This document shows positions 9,501 to 18,492 of a stretch of 64,000 nucleotides of DNA, piece by piece. The position numbers and the translations under genes were made by a program. How positions within the stretch are numbered: position 1 is the stretch's first letter; each line of letters starts with the position of its first letter. Source of the stretch: Acidobacteriota bacterium (GTDB taxonomy: Bacteria > Acidobacteriota > Blastocatellia > Pyrinomonadales > Pyrinomonadaceae); assembly GCA_019239425.1 (NCBI GenBank), contig JAFAZX010000064.1, forward strand, positions 186,001 through 250,000. The letters run 5' to 3'. The notes below the pieces were generated by a model, which did no database searches, was not told where the DNA came from, and was given only the letters and a program-made list of their open reading frames with translations.

Positions 9501-12500
9501 ACGGGCACCATCCGGCTCGACCTGAAGGCGGGCGGGACGGGCATCGCCGACACGGCCGGCAACCAGATCGCGACCGGCTTCACGGCCGGGCAGGCTTACA
9601 CCGTCAGCAGCAACGTCAGCGGCACCTGGTCGCAGCTCGCGAGCGGCGGCTTCTGGAGCAGCGGCGGGAACTGGCTGAACGGCGCGGTCGCCAACGGCGC
9701 GGGCAACACCGCCGACTTCAACACGCTCAACATCTCGGGGACGAACCTCGTCCGGCTCGACTCGCCGCGCTCTCTCGGCAACCTCGTCTTCGGCGACACG
9801 ACCACCTCTTCGGCCGGGAGCTGGGTCATCGACGGCAACGGCGACCCTTCGAACGGCTTCACCTTCTCGGTCGCGAGCGGCACGCCGACCGTCACCGTCA
9901 ACGCGCTCGGCACCGGCGCGACCGCAACCATCGCGACGCCGGTCAATAGCGCCGCGGGCCTGACGAAGGCGGGCGCGGGCACGCTCGTCCTGGCGGGCAA
10001 TAACGCGTACGGCGGCGCGACGAGCGTCAACGCCGGCACGCTCCGTCTCGGCACGGGCGGCCAGCTCACGACGACGACGATGACCGTCGCCGCCGCTTCG
10101 GCGCAGTTCAACCTCGCGGGCGGGACGGCCACGACGAGCGGCGTCGTCACGGTCACGCCCGGCTCGACGCCCGGCCTCCTCGTCGTCGATTCGGGCACGG
10201 CCAACTTCAACGGCGGCCTGCGCACGACGAACGGCGACGGCGCGACCATCCGCGTCAACGGCGGCACGCTCAACACGACGAGCGTCGACCTGCAACGCGG
10301 CAGCTACACGACCTCGCCCACGTACGGCATCGGCCTCATCCTCGCGGGCGGCACGACCAACGTCAGCGGCACCCTCGGCGTCGGCACGCTCAACTCCAGC
10401 AGCTCGGTCTCGGTCGAGGGCGGCACGCTCAACGTCGGCGGCACGATCACGGTCGCCAACCAGCAGACCTCGGGCCGCGGCGGCGCGCTGCGCGTGACGA
10501 GCGGCGTCTTCAACTCCACCGACACGGTCAACGGCATCGTGCTCTCGAAGACCAACACCGCGGTCTCGCCCGCGAACGCGAACAACGTCTCGTTCGCGAC
10601 CTTCTCGGGCGGCACGAGCAGCGTGCAGAAGTTCACGCTCGGCTTCGACTCGACGGTCACGGCCGGCTCGGCGACGCTGGCGCTGAGCGGCGGCTCGCTC
10701 TACGTCGGCGGCGGCGGCATCGTCAAGAAGGGCGCGAGCGGCTTCACGACGGCCATCAACCTTTCGGGCGGCACGCTCGGCGCCTCCGAAGACTGGGCGA
10801 CGTCGCACCCGATGGCTTTGACCAACACCGTCACCTTCAAGGCGGCCGACGCCACGAATCTGCCGCAGGACATCACGCTCTCGGGCGTCCTCTCGGGCGC
10901 GGGCGCTCTGACGAAGACGGGGACGGGCACGCTCGTCCTCTCGGCCGCCAACACCTACACCGGCGCGACGACGGTCAACGCGGGCACGCTGCGCGTTCAG
11001 GGGAGCGTCGCCGCGGGCGGCGCGTTCACCGTGAACAGCGACGCGGTGCTCTCGGGCAACGGCACGGTGGGCCGCGCCGTCACGCTCAACGACGGCGGAA
11101 CAATCGCGCCCGAAGGCGTCTCGACCGTCGCGACGCTCAACGTCTCTTCGCTCAACTGGAACGGCAGGGCCGCTTTGAACTTCGACCTCGCCGCGGCTTC
11201 GTCCGACCGTGTAGCGCTCGCGGGCGCGTTCACGAAGGGAAGTGCCGGCACGTTCGAGTTCGCCTTCAACCCGGCGGCGAACCTCGTGCCGGGGACGACC
11301 TACACGCTCGTCAGTTTCGGCTCGACCACATTCAACGTTTCAGACTTCACCTACTCGGGCCTGCCGCAGGACTTGAAGGGCCGCTTCACGCTCGAAGCCG
11401 GCGCACTGAAGTTCACGGTGCTCGACAACGTCGCGCCCATCGTGCATGCGCCGAACGACCTCACGCTTGAGGCGACCGGCGCCGGCGGCGCGGTCGCGAC
11501 CTACGCGGCCACGGCCGAGGACAACCTCGACGGCGCGCTGCCCGTCACCTTCAACATCCCTTCGGGCAGCACCTTCGCTCTGGGCACGACCGAGGTCACC
11601 GTGAGCGCGACCGACAGCGCCGGCAACACGACGACGGCGAAGTTCAACGTCATCGTCCGCGACCGTGTCGGCCCCGTGCTCTCGCTCCCTTCGGACGTGA
11701 TTGTCGAAGCGACCTCGGCGCAGGGCGCGGTCGCGACCTACACGGCCACGGCCGAGGACGCCGTCGGCGGCCCCGTTTCCGTCAGCCTCAGCCCGCAGTC
11801 GGGGAGCAGCTTCCCGCTCGGCACTTCGACGGTCAACGCGTCCGCGACCGACCAGTCCGGCAACACTTCGAACGGCACCTTCAAGGTCATCGTGCGCGAC
11901 ACGACCGCGCCCGTCATCAGTGACCTGACCGACATTACGGTCGAGGCGACGGGCAGCGGCGGCGCGCCCGCGACGTTCGCGGCCACGGCCAACGACTCGG
12001 TCAGCGGCGCAGTTAACGTGACCTTCAGCGTCGCCCCGGGCAGCACCTTCGCGCTCGGCACGACCGCGGTCACGGCCACGGCCGCCGACGCCGCGGGCAA
12101 CACCGCGACGAAGAGCTTCAACGTGACGGTGCGCGACACGACGGCACCTTCCATCACGACCCCGGCCGACGTGGTCGTCGAGGCGACGAGCGCGGCGGGC
12201 GCGGCGGCCAACTTCGCCGCGACGGCCGCAGACGTCGTGGACGGCAACGTCTCGGTCAGCTACAGCGCCGCTTCGGGCAGCACGTTCGCGCTCGGCGAGA
12301 CGACCGTGACCGTCAGGGCCACGGACGCGGCGGGCAACACCGCCACGAAGACCTTCAAGGTCTTCGTCCGCGACACGACCGCCCCCGCGGTCAACTGCCC
12401 GGCCGACGTCGTCGTCAACGCGGCGCCCGGCTCATCTACGGCCGCAGCCAGCTTCAACCCGACGGCGAACGACGCCGTCTCGGCCGTGACCGTCTCGACC

Positions 12501-13736
12501 GACCCCGCGTCCGGCTCGACCTTCCCCGTCGGCACGACCACCGTCAGCGTGACGGCGAAGGACGCCGCGGGCAACACGAGCACCTGCTCCTTCAACGTGA
12601 CGGTGAGGTCTGCGCCGGTCATCTCGGTCGCGCCGGCCTCCGTGCAGTACAGCGACGCCGTCACGCTGCAGGCGAGCGTGAGCGCGCCGGCATTCCCCGG
12701 CCAGCCGCTCGCGGGCAGCGTGCAGTTCTTCATCAACGGCAGCCCGGTCGGCCAGGCCGCTTTGACCAACGGCGTCGCGACGCTCGCGGTCGCGGCGAAC
12801 ATGGCCGCCGGCTCTTACAACGTGACCGCGAAGTTCACGAGCGGCAACGCGTCCTACCTCGACGCCGCGAGCGCGCCCGCGGCGCTCAACGTCACGCGCG
12901 AGAACGCGGCGACCGCCTACACGGGCGACGCGGCGCTGATGACCGCGGGGCCGAACGTCAACACGGCGACGGTGCGGCTCGCCGCGCACCTGACGGCCGA
13001 AGCGGACGGCGCCGCCTTCGCGGGTGACTTGTCGAAGGCGACCGTCGTGTTCCAGCTCTTCAAGACGAACAACACGACGACGACGCCCGACCTCGTCGTC
13101 GGCAACGTCCCGGTCGACGCGAACGGCGACGCCGTCGCGACCGTGCCGAACGTCTCGGCGGAGACCTATCTTGTCGACGTGCGCGTCGAGGCGGGGAACC
13201 AATTCTGGAAGGCCAGCCCGGTCGGCGTCGGCGTGCTCAACATCGTCGTGCCTTCGGACGAGCTGCGCAGCGGCGGCGGCGGTTGGGTCGCCGACGCTTC
13301 GAGCGCGAACGGCAAGGCCAACTTCGGCTTCAACGTCAGCCCGGGCAAGAAGGACGGGCAGGTCAAGGGCAACTTCACGCTCGTCTTCCGCGGCGCAGAC
13401 GGCTTCAACTACGTCGTCAAGAGCAACACGTGGCAGGACGGCTACGTGCAGTTCTCGGCCGCGCCGAACGTGGCGCCCGCGGTCTACACGCGCTCGGAGT
13501 TGAAGGGCCGTTGTAACGTGCAGAAGGTTGAGCCGGCCACGGGGCTGACGGTCGAATCCTTCGGCAACTACACGTTCGAGGCTTTCACCTCGGACGGCGA
13601 TTTGCTCTCGCCGAGGCAGGCGGACGCCTTCGCCTTCGTCATCCGCGACGGCTCGGGCCAGGTCTGGCACCAGGCGGGCGCGCGCGGCTCGCTCGTCACG
13701 CTCGGCGGCGGGAACATCACCAACAAGGCCAAGTAG
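6519..13736 (+). CDS. Giant secreted mosaic with PL11 rhamnogalacturonan-lyase domain
   Basis: A 2405-residue protein from ATG 6519, chosen because it starts a clean signal peptide (MFKKNLRAGLILAAALFILSATARA); the frame is open further upstream. Residues about 26-630 match the PL11 rhamnogalacturonan lyase (YesW-like) family, with calcium-loop-like repeats (DVDGDGEYEI, DLDGDGKAEV, DVDGDGKDEI). Then come three to four bacterial Ig-like domains (about 640-1030), a beta-helix region with two autotransporter-associated strand repeats (LTKAGAGTLVLAGNNAYGG near 1147, LTKTGTGTLVLSAANTYTG near 1463), five HYR domains (about 1635-2030), another Ig-like domain, and a C-terminal beta domain. No autotransporter barrel or sorting signal is recognised, so export beyond the signal peptide is unexplained. 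Divergent from the IclR-fusion regulator. Confidence 0.88.
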   Translation: MFKKNLRAGLILAAALFILSATARAQYLMENLGRGIVAVRQNGTDVYVGWRLFGTDPASVAFNLYRSTGGGPAVQLNAAPIADTTNFIDTTADLTQSNAYFVRPVVGGVERAPSAAYTLPANAPAQQYLNIPLQIPAGGTTPDNVAYTYTANDASVGDVDGDGEYEIILKWDPTNSKDNSQSGYTGNVYLDAYKLNGTRLWRIDLGKNIRAGAHYTQFMVYDLDGDGKAEVACKTAPGTVDGAGQFVLRAGDDPTADYRNSSGYILSGPEYLTVFNGLTGAAMATVPYDPPRGTVSSWGDSYGNRVDRFLGGIAYLDGKRPSLIMARGYYTRAYVAAWNWRDGQLSKVWAFDTGHTGTTNQWSAWRGQGAHSLTIGDVDGDGKDEITYGAAAIDDNGTGLYSTGLGHGDALHMTDMDPDRPGQEVYMVHEEPANYGPYGEEFRDAKTGALIFGVSGEGADVGRGVAFDIDPRYRGYEMYGSRGGLWNAKGVQISTSAPSPKNFGIWWDADLLREFEDGTTISKWDWVNSKTNTILSPSGLASNNGTKATPALVGDILGDWREEVVWRTADNTALRIYTTTIPATNRIYTLMHDHQYREAIAWQNTAYNQPPHPSFYLGDGMGAVPKANIVTSLNAKIAAITSVTDDTGASSTDKVTSDNTIILSGTAGANNTVTISLEGSGEVGTTTADAAGNWTFDYTAAPLSDGAHTFTAVATDENGGQTPESDSFTVNVDTVAPSAPAINSIGSGSLIFKGKAEPGTTVSVTRTGAGVIGTATADVSGSWTLTYTSSLPQGVYAFTATATDTAGNTSPASAEYTVDTGLTVPVITSIVSDTGTLSNDRVTSDRTLILNGTAGAGHTVTVSRADAGIIGAAIADGSGNWSFDYTNTVLAPGTYTFNAKGTDNSNHDSLSSPDFVVTVEDTPPAVSSINRQNPSGATINGGTVVFRVTFSEQVSGVDSNDFALTTTGSTTGSIGTTATVSGTTYDVTVGSVAGTGTIRLDLKAGGTGIADTAGNQIATGFTAGQAYTVSSNVSGTWSQLASGGFWSSGGNWLNGAVANGAGNTADFNTLNISGTNLVRLDSPRSLGNLVFGDTTTSSAGSWVIDGNGDPSNGFTFSVASGTPTVTVNALGTGATATIATPVNSAAGLTKAGAGTLVLAGNNAYGGATSVNAGTLRLGTGGQLTTTTMTVAAASAQFNLAGGTATTSGVVTVTPGSTPGLLVVDSGTANFNGGLRTTNGDGATIRVNGGTLNTTSVDLQRGSYTTSPTYGIGLILAGGTTNVSGTLGVGTLNSSSSVSVEGGTLNVGGTITVANQQTSGRGGALRVTSGVFNSTDTVNGIVLSKTNTAVSPANANNVSFATFSGGTSSVQKFTLGFDSTVTAGSATLALSGGSLYVGGGGIVKKGASGFTTAINLSGGTLGASEDWATSHPMALTNTVTFKAADATNLPQDITLSGVLSGAGALTKTGTGTLVLSAANTYTGATTVNAGTLRVQGSVAAGGAFTVNSDAVLSGNGTVGRAVTLNDGGTIAPEGVSTVATLNVSSLNWNGRAALNFDLAAASSDRVALAGAFTKGSAGTFEFAFNPAANLVPGTTYTLVSFGSTTFNVSDFTYSGLPQDLKGRFTLEAGALKFTVLDNVAPIVHAPNDLTLEATGAGGAVATYAATAEDNLDGALPVTFNIPSGSTFALGTTEVTVSATDSAGNTTTAKFNVIVRDRVGPVLSLPSDVIVEATSAQGAVATYTATAEDAVGGPVSVSLSPQSGSSFPLGTSTVNASATDQSGNTSNGTFKVIVRDTTAPVISDLTDITVEATGSGGAPATFAATANDSVSGAVNVTFSVAPGSTFALGTTAVTATAADAAGNTATKSFNVTVRDTTAPSITTPADVVVEATSAAGAAANFAATAADVVDGNVSVSYSAASGSTFALGETTVTVRATDAAGNTATKTFKVFVRDTTAPAVNCPADVVVNAAPGSSTAAASFNPTANDAVSAVTVSTDPASGSTFPVGTTTVSVTAKDAAGNTSTCSFNVTVRSAPVISVAPASVQYSDAVTLQASVSAPAFPGQPLAGSVQFFINGSPVGQAALTNGVATLAVAANMAAGSYNVTAKFTSGNASYLDAASAPAALNVTRENAATAYTGDAALMTAGPNVNTATVRLAAHLTAEADGAAFAGDLSKATVVFQLFKTNNTTTTPDLVVGNVPVDANGDAVATVPNVSAETYLVDVRVEAGNQFWKASPVGVGVLNIVVPSDELRSGGGGWVADASSANGKANFGFNVSPGKKDGQVKGNFTLVFRGADGFNYVVKSNTWQDGYVQFSAAPNVAPAVYTRSELKGRCNVQKVEPATGLTVESFGNYTFEAFTSDGDLLSPRQADAFAFVIRDGSGQVWHQAGARGSLVTLGGGNITNKAK

Positions 13737-13771
13737 AGATATCGGCCGGCGGCAGGTCGGCCGAACTCACA

Positions 13772-13809
13772 GAGAGGGCGCAGAGACTTGAATGTCTCTG
13801 CGCCCTCTC
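13772..13809. terminator. Bidirectional hairpin between convergent genes
   Basis: A perfect 16-bp stem (GAGAGGGCGCAGAGAC and its complement) around a 6-nt TTGAAT loop. It lies 36 bp after the PL11 stop and 26 bp after the end of the convergent membrane-protein gene. A T-rich tract is lacking on both sides, so the terminator role is inferred from position and stem strength. Confidence 0.6.
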
Positions 13810-13834
13810 GCTTCTACTCGGGAATAGAACTGGA

Positions 13835-14230
13835 CTACTTGGTCTGACCCCTCCGAAATCCCCACAACCCCCGCGCCGCGAGGATGACGGAGAAGAGCGA
13901 GGTCGCGCCGATGGCAAGGAGCGTCCAGACGAAGAAGAAGCCTCCGTTGGAGTTCGCGATGCCGGCGGCGACGCCGACGCCCTTCCCACGCATGTGGACG
14001 TAGGGGACGAACAACCCGAGGAGCGACCCCAGGAGGACGACGACGTACCCCGACCGCCGCCCGGCGAGCACCAGTGTCCCGAACAGCCAGACGCCGGAGA
14101 TGAGCACCGTCCCGATGAGGTTCGAGAGCCCGCCCGGCTCGAACCCGCGGACGATGTCGGCCGCCAGGTGCAGCGTTAAGAGGAGGAGCGTGAGCAGAGA
14201 GAAGATGGTCAACGTCAGGTTCTGTTTCAT
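13835..14230 (-). CDS. Small four-helix membrane protein
   Basis: A 131-residue protein (MKQNLTLTIFSLLTLLLLTLHLAADIVRG...). Four hydrophobic segments lie at about 6-25, 37-57, 62-80 and 98-118, and the C-terminus is short and basic (GFRRGQTK). No enzymatic motif is visible and the family is not recognised. It stands alone on the minus strand, convergent with the PL11 gene. A GGAGAG sequence sits upstream of the ATG as a fair ribosome-binding site. Confidence 0.7.
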   Translation of the reverse strand: MKQNLTLTIFSLLTLLLLTLHLAADIVRGFEPGGLSNLIGTVLISGVWLFGTLVLAGRRSGYVVVLLGSLLGLFVPYVHMRGKGVGVAAGIANSNGGFFFVWTLLAIGATSLFSVILAARGLWGFRRGQTK

Positions 14231-14405
14231 CCGATACTCTCCTTGTTAGGGACGGCACGTGTAGAAGTTCTAGGCGTCCTATAGTACGGCGCGGCACGCG
14301 GAAAGGTTCATACGACAACGGCCGGCTCTCGGCGGAGTGTGGGTCGTGGATTATACTTGCGGCAGGTTTCGCCAAACGAACGAAGACATTATTTGAGAGG
14401 ATGCT

Positions 14406-16904
14406 GTGGGGAATATTCTGCGCGATCTGCGGCTCGCCTTCCGCCTGCTGCTGAAGAGTCCCGCCTTCACGCTCGTCACGCTGCTCGCCCTGGCGCTCGG
14501 CATCGGCGCCAACACCGTCATCTTCAGCGCCTTCGACGCGGTGATGCTCCGCCCGCTGCCTTACGCGAACCCCGACGCGGTCGTGACCGTCTGGGACTCC
14601 TTCCCGCGGCAGGGGGTGAAGAAGATCGGCGTGACGTACGCCAACTTCGCAGACATGAAGGCGCGCAGCCGCGTCTTCGACCCGCTCGCGCTCTACGTGG
14701 CCGGCTCGAACACGGCCTACAACATGAACGGGGCGGGCGTCCCCGAGCGCGTCCAGACGACGCGCGCCTCGGCCGACTTCTTCCGCGCGCTCGGCGTCGC
14801 CCCGCTGTTGGGTCGCGCGTTCACCGTCGAGGACGAGGAGCCGGGCCGGAACCGCGTCGCCGTTCTCAGTTACAACCTCTGGCGGCGCGACTTCGGCGGC
14901 GACGCGGGCGCGCTCGGCCGAAAGCTTCAGCTCAACGAGGAAGACTTCGCCATCGTCGGCGTCATGCCGCAGGGCTTCGAGTTCCCCTCGGGCGCGGAGA
15001 TGCCCGCCGGGCAGCAGTTCGCTTCGGCCACGGAGATGTGGATACCGCTGACCGTCCCCGACACGCCCGCCGCGCGGGGCGACCGCACCACGCACGGCTA
15101 CAGGGCCGTCGCGCGACTCAAGCCGGGCGTCCGCGTAGAGCAGGCGCAGGCCGACACCGAAGCGGTCGTGAGGAGTCTCGTCGCCGAGCACAAGGAAGAG
15201 AACGAGGGCTTAGGCGTGTCCGTGACGACGCTGCGCGAGAACCAGGTCGGCGAGTTCCGCCCGGCGATGCTCGCGCTGCTGTGCGCGGTCGGGTTCGTGC
15301 TTTTGATTGCCTGCGCGAACGTCGCGAACCTCCTGCTCGCGCGCTCGGCCGCGCGCCGCAGGGAGTTCGCCGTCCGCGCCGCGCTCGGCGCGAGCCGCCG
15401 GAGGGTTCTGCAACAACTGCTGACTGAGAGCGTGCTGCTCTCTCTGGCGGGCGGGGCGCTCGGCCTCTTCCTTTCGGTCGTCGCCATACGCTTCCTCGTC
15501 GCCTTCGCGCCCGCGAACATCCCGCACGTAGGCGAGACCGCCGTAGACCTGCGCGTGCTAGGCTTCACCGCCGCGCTCTCCATCCTGACGGGGCTGCTGT
15601 TCGGCTTAGCGCCGGCCGTCTACGCTTCGAGCCCGAACCTCTACGGCGCCGTGAAGGAGGGCGCGCGCGGCACTTCGGGCGGCGCGGGGCAGAGCCGCCT
15701 GCGCGGCGCGCTGGTGGTCGCGCAGGTGATGCTGGTCTTCGTACTGCTGACCGCGGCGGGCCTCATGCTCAAGAGCTTCAGGCGACTCTCGGAGGTCGAC
15801 CCGGGCTTCGACGCGGGCCACGTCATGACGGCACGCGTCACGCTCCCCTCCGCCTCTTATCCGCGGCCGAAGAAGCTGCTCTTCTACCAACAGCTCCTGG
15901 CGAACCTCGGCCGCCAGACGGGAGTGCAGTCGGCGGCGGTCGTCAGGGACTTGCCCCTGAGCGGAACCGACCCGCGCATCGGCGCTACGGTCGAGGGGCG
16001 GCCTGCGGACGCGCAGGGCGGCGGCGGCTACACCGTCCGTGACAGAATCATCAGCCCGGGCTACTTCAAGGTCATGGGCATCCCGCTCAAACGCGGCCGC
16101 TCCTTCGACGAGCGCGACGGCGCGGACGCGCCCGGCGCCGCCGTCATCAACGAGAGCGCGGCGCGGAAGATGTTCCCGGACGAAGACCCTCTCGGCAAAG
16201 TCTTCTCGACCGGCGGCCTCTACGCCCCGGACAAGTGCACCGTGGTCGGCGTGGTCGGTGACGTGAAGTTCGGCGGGCTTGAAAGCCAGGCCGACCCGGA
16301 GGTCTACACGCCCTACGCGCAGCAGCCGGACAAGTTCAACCAGCAGATGATCGGCAGCATGGCCGTCGTCGTCCGCGCCGCGGGAGACCCCGAGGGGCTG
16401 GCCGGCACCTTGCGGGAGCAGACGGCGGCCGTCGATAAGAACGTGCCGGTCTCGTCGCTGGTCTCGATGGAGGAGGCGCTGTCTGACTCCCTCGCGCCGA
16501 GGCGTTTTAACCTCCTGCTGCTGGCCGGCTTCGCGTGCGTGGCGCTCCTCCTCGCGGGCGTAGGGATTTACGGCGTGCTCTCTTACTGGGTCGCGCAGCG
16601 GACGCAGGAACTCGGCATCCGCATGGCGCTCGGCGCGCGAGGGTCGGACATCACGCGGCTGGTCGTGCTTCAGGCGATGAAGTTCGTGCTGCTCGGGCTC
16701 TTCGTGGGCGTGGGCGTCGCGCTCGGCCTCGCGCGCTTTCTTTCGGGCGCGCTCCCCGACCTGCTCTTCGGGGTGAAGGCCGCAGACCCTTTGACGTACG
16801 CGTTCGTCGCACTGCTGCTCGCAGCGGTGGCGCTCGCCGCCTGCGTCGTCCCGGCGCGCAGGGCCGTCCGCGTGGAACTCGTCGAAGCCTTACGCGGCGA
16901 GTGA
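14406..16904 (+). CDS. ADOP-family FtsX/MacB-like permease
   Basis: An 832-residue duplicated permease. GTG 14406 is used, with GAGAGG 6 bp upstream; the ATG at 14401 is out of frame. Residues about 20-42 form the first helix, followed by a MacB-type periplasmic domain. A first FtsX block lies at about 283-368 (LLIACANVANLLLARSAARRREFAVRAALGASRRRVLQQLLTES). A second periplasmic domain follows a helix at about 432-458, and a second FtsX block covers 697-832 (YGVLSYWVAQRTQELGIRMALGARGSDITRLVV). This is the architecture of acidobacterial duplicated orphan permeases, which characteristically lack a partner ATPase gene; none is present here. The substrate is unknown. Confidence 0.9.
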   Translation: MGNILRDLRLAFRLLLKSPAFTLVTLLALALGIGANTVIFSAFDAVMLRPLPYANPDAVVTVWDSFPRQGVKKIGVTYANFADMKARSRVFDPLALYVAGSNTAYNMNGAGVPERVQTTRASADFFRALGVAPLLGRAFTVEDEEPGRNRVAVLSYNLWRRDFGGDAGALGRKLQLNEEDFAIVGVMPQGFEFPSGAEMPAGQQFASATEMWIPLTVPDTPAARGDRTTHGYRAVARLKPGVRVEQAQADTEAVVRSLVAEHKEENEGLGVSVTTLRENQVGEFRPAMLALLCAVGFVLLIACANVANLLLARSAARRREFAVRAALGASRRRVLQQLLTESVLLSLAGGALGLFLSVVAIRFLVAFAPANIPHVGETAVDLRVLGFTAALSILTGLLFGLAPAVYASSPNLYGAVKEGARGTSGGAGQSRLRGALVVAQVMLVFVLLTAAGLMLKSFRRLSEVDPGFDAGHVMTARVTLPSASYPRPKKLLFYQQLLANLGRQTGVQSAAVVRDLPLSGTDPRIGATVEGRPADAQGGGGYTVRDRIISPGYFKVMGIPLKRGRSFDERDGADAPGAAVINESAARKMFPDEDPLGKVFSTGGLYAPDKCTVVGVVGDVKFGGLESQADPEVYTPYAQQPDKFNQQMIGSMAVVVRAAGDPEGLAGTLREQTAAVDKNVPVSSLVSMEEALSDSLAPRRFNLLLLAGFACVALLLAGVGIYGVLSYWVAQRTQELGIRMALGARGSDITRLVVLQAMKFVLLGLFVGVGVALGLARFLSGALPDLLFGVKAADPLTYAFVALLLAAVALAACVVPARRAVRVELVEALRGE

Positions 16905-17169
16905 ATCGGTTGGGTGCTTCAAATCGGCGTCAAACGCGACCCGCACAGCGCCTCGGTCGCGCGTCGGCGGCGGGGCGACGAGTCGGAGTCTTAGCTTCCC
17001 TCAACCTGAATAACCTCCGCGCCGCCTCTGTCCGCTATTTACAAAAGGCGGCCGGCGGTACATCATTCCCACACGCAATACCAACCCAGTCCCGTCTTGA
17101 GCACTTCGACCGCGGCCGGAGTCGGGGCCGCCCGCGCCCCGCCAGCACGGGGGACGAAAAGGAGACCGC

Positions 17170-18390
17170 ATGCACTTCGTCATCTTCGCCGCGCCCTGGT
17201 TCTCCGACAACGCGCACCGCTTCATCAAGGCGACGGTGGAGCAGCCGGGCGTGCGCGTCGCGGTCGTCAGCCAAGACGCGGAGGAGCGCCTGATTCAAGC
17301 CCTGCGCGAAAAGATCGTGGCGCACTGGCGCGTCGAAGACATCTTCGACGTGGGGCAGTTGGTGGACGCGGCGCGCAGGCTCTCGGGACACTTCGGCCCC
17401 ATCCACAGGCTCTACGGCGCGTACGAGCAGTTGCAGGTTCCGCTCGCCGAGGCGCGCGAGGCGCTGGGCGTCGAGGGGATGAGCGCCGAGGCCGCGCGCA
17501 ACTTCCGGGACAAGTCGCAAATGAAGGACGTGCTACGCGCGGCCGGCGTCCCCTGCGCCCGCCACCTGCTCGCGCACGACGAGGCCGAAGGCTGGGGCTT
17601 CGTCGAAGAGGCCGGCTTCCCCCTCGTCCTCAAGCCGCCCGCGGGCGCGGGGGCGCAGTCCACCTTCCGCGTCGACGACCGGGAGGCGTTCGCGGAGGCA
17701 TTAAGAATCTCCGCCCCGACGAGAGAGCAGCCGGTCTTAATCGAGGAGTTCATCACCGGCGAAGAGCACTCGCTCGAAACCATCTCGGTCGGCGGGCGTG
17801 CCGTCTGGCACTCGCTCACGCACTACCACCCGACGCCGCTCGAAGTGATTCGCAACCCGTGGATACAGTGGTGCCTGCTTTTGCCGAGGGAGATCGACGG
17901 CCCGCAGTACGACGACATCCGTGAGGCGGCCGGCCGCGCGCTCGCGGCGCTCGGCATGGACACGGGGCTGACGCACATGGAGTGGTTCAGGCGCAGGGAC
18001 GGGAGCGTCGCCATCTCGGAGGTCGGCGCGCGCCCGCCCGGCGCGCAGATCACGACGCTCGTCTCGCGGGCGCACGACATAGACTTCCTGCACGCCTGGG
18101 CGCGCGTGATGGTCTACGGCGAGTTCGAGCCGCCCGCGCGCCGCTACGCCGCGGGCGCGGCCTTCCTACGGGGGCAGGGCAGCGGCCGGGTCGTGGCGAT
18201 TCACGGACTCGAACAGGCGGGCAGGGAACTGGGCGGGCTCGTGACGGACGTGAAGCTCCCCGAAGTGGGGCAGACGCCGACGGGCAGCTACGAGGGCGAG
18301 GGCTACGTCCTCCTGCGCCACCCCGAGACGGAAGTCGTCAAAGAGGCGCTGCAACGTCTCATCAGTCTTGTTCGCGTCGAGCTGGGCTGA
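17170..18390 (+). CDS. ATP-grasp ligase, first of tandem pair
   Basis: A 406-residue protein (MHFVIFAAPWFSDNAHRF). A Rossmann-like pre-ATP-grasp region covers residues 1-110. The ATP-grasp core follows: FRDKSQMKDVLRAAGVPCARH near 117, GFPLVLKPPAGAGAQSTFRV near 155, LIEEFITGEEHSLETISVGG near 192, and metal-binding EVGARPPGAQI near 283. Family members form carboxylate-amine bonds through acyl phosphates (amino-acid or dipeptide ligases, carboxylases); the substrate cannot be read from sequence. The paralogue at 18493 shares these motifs and the same length. RBS: AAAAGGAGA before the ATG. The pair sits between a permease and a sigma-54 activator. Confidence 0.85.
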   Translation: MHFVIFAAPWFSDNAHRFIKATVEQPGVRVAVVSQDAEERLIQALREKIVAHWRVEDIFDVGQLVDAARRLSGHFGPIHRLYGAYEQLQVPLAEAREALGVEGMSAEAARNFRDKSQMKDVLRAAGVPCARHLLAHDEAEGWGFVEEAGFPLVLKPPAGAGAQSTFRVDDREAFAEALRISAPTREQPVLIEEFITGEEHSLETISVGGRAVWHSLTHYHPTPLEVIRNPWIQWCLLLPREIDGPQYDDIREAAGRALAALGMDTGLTHMEWFRRRDGSVAISEVGARPPGAQITTLVSRAHDIDFLHAWARVMVYGEFEPPARRYAAGAAFLRGQGSGRVVAIHGLEQAGRELGGLVTDVKLPEVGQTPTGSYEGEGYVLLRHPETEVVKEALQRLISLVRVELG

Positions 18391-18400
18391 CGGAAAAAAT

Positions 18401-18478
18401 GGTGTTGGGAGTTGGGTGCTGGGTGCTGGGTTAAAACCCGGTTCTTCCCCAGCACCCAACTCCCAACACCCAACACCT
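18401..18478. repeat. Fold-back repeat of GTTGGGTGCTGGG units (family C)
   Basis: An inverted repeat with about 30-bp arms of degenerate GTTGGGTGCTGGG-like units around a short TTAAAACCC loop. It fills the 102-bp gap between the two ATP-grasp genes. A hairpin of this strength could terminate or attenuate transcription between them, or stabilise the upstream message. Confidence 0.8.
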
Positions 18479-18492
18479 AACGTGGAGGCGTC

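Noticed and set aside
7749-10808. A 1019-codon open frame antisense to the PL11 gene, and similar long antisense frames at 12432-13670, 36557-39340 and 42338-45181
   Set aside because: They mirror strongly GC3-biased genes and encode low-complexity Arg/Ala/Val/Asp-rich sequence without domains; the opposite strand holds convincing proteins.
14340-14365. TGGATTATACTTGC upstream of the ADOP permease as a sigma-54 promoter
   Set aside because: The GG to GC distance is 11 bp rather than 12, so the spacing is wrong for sigma-54; the TATACT could be a -10 box but has no clear -35.
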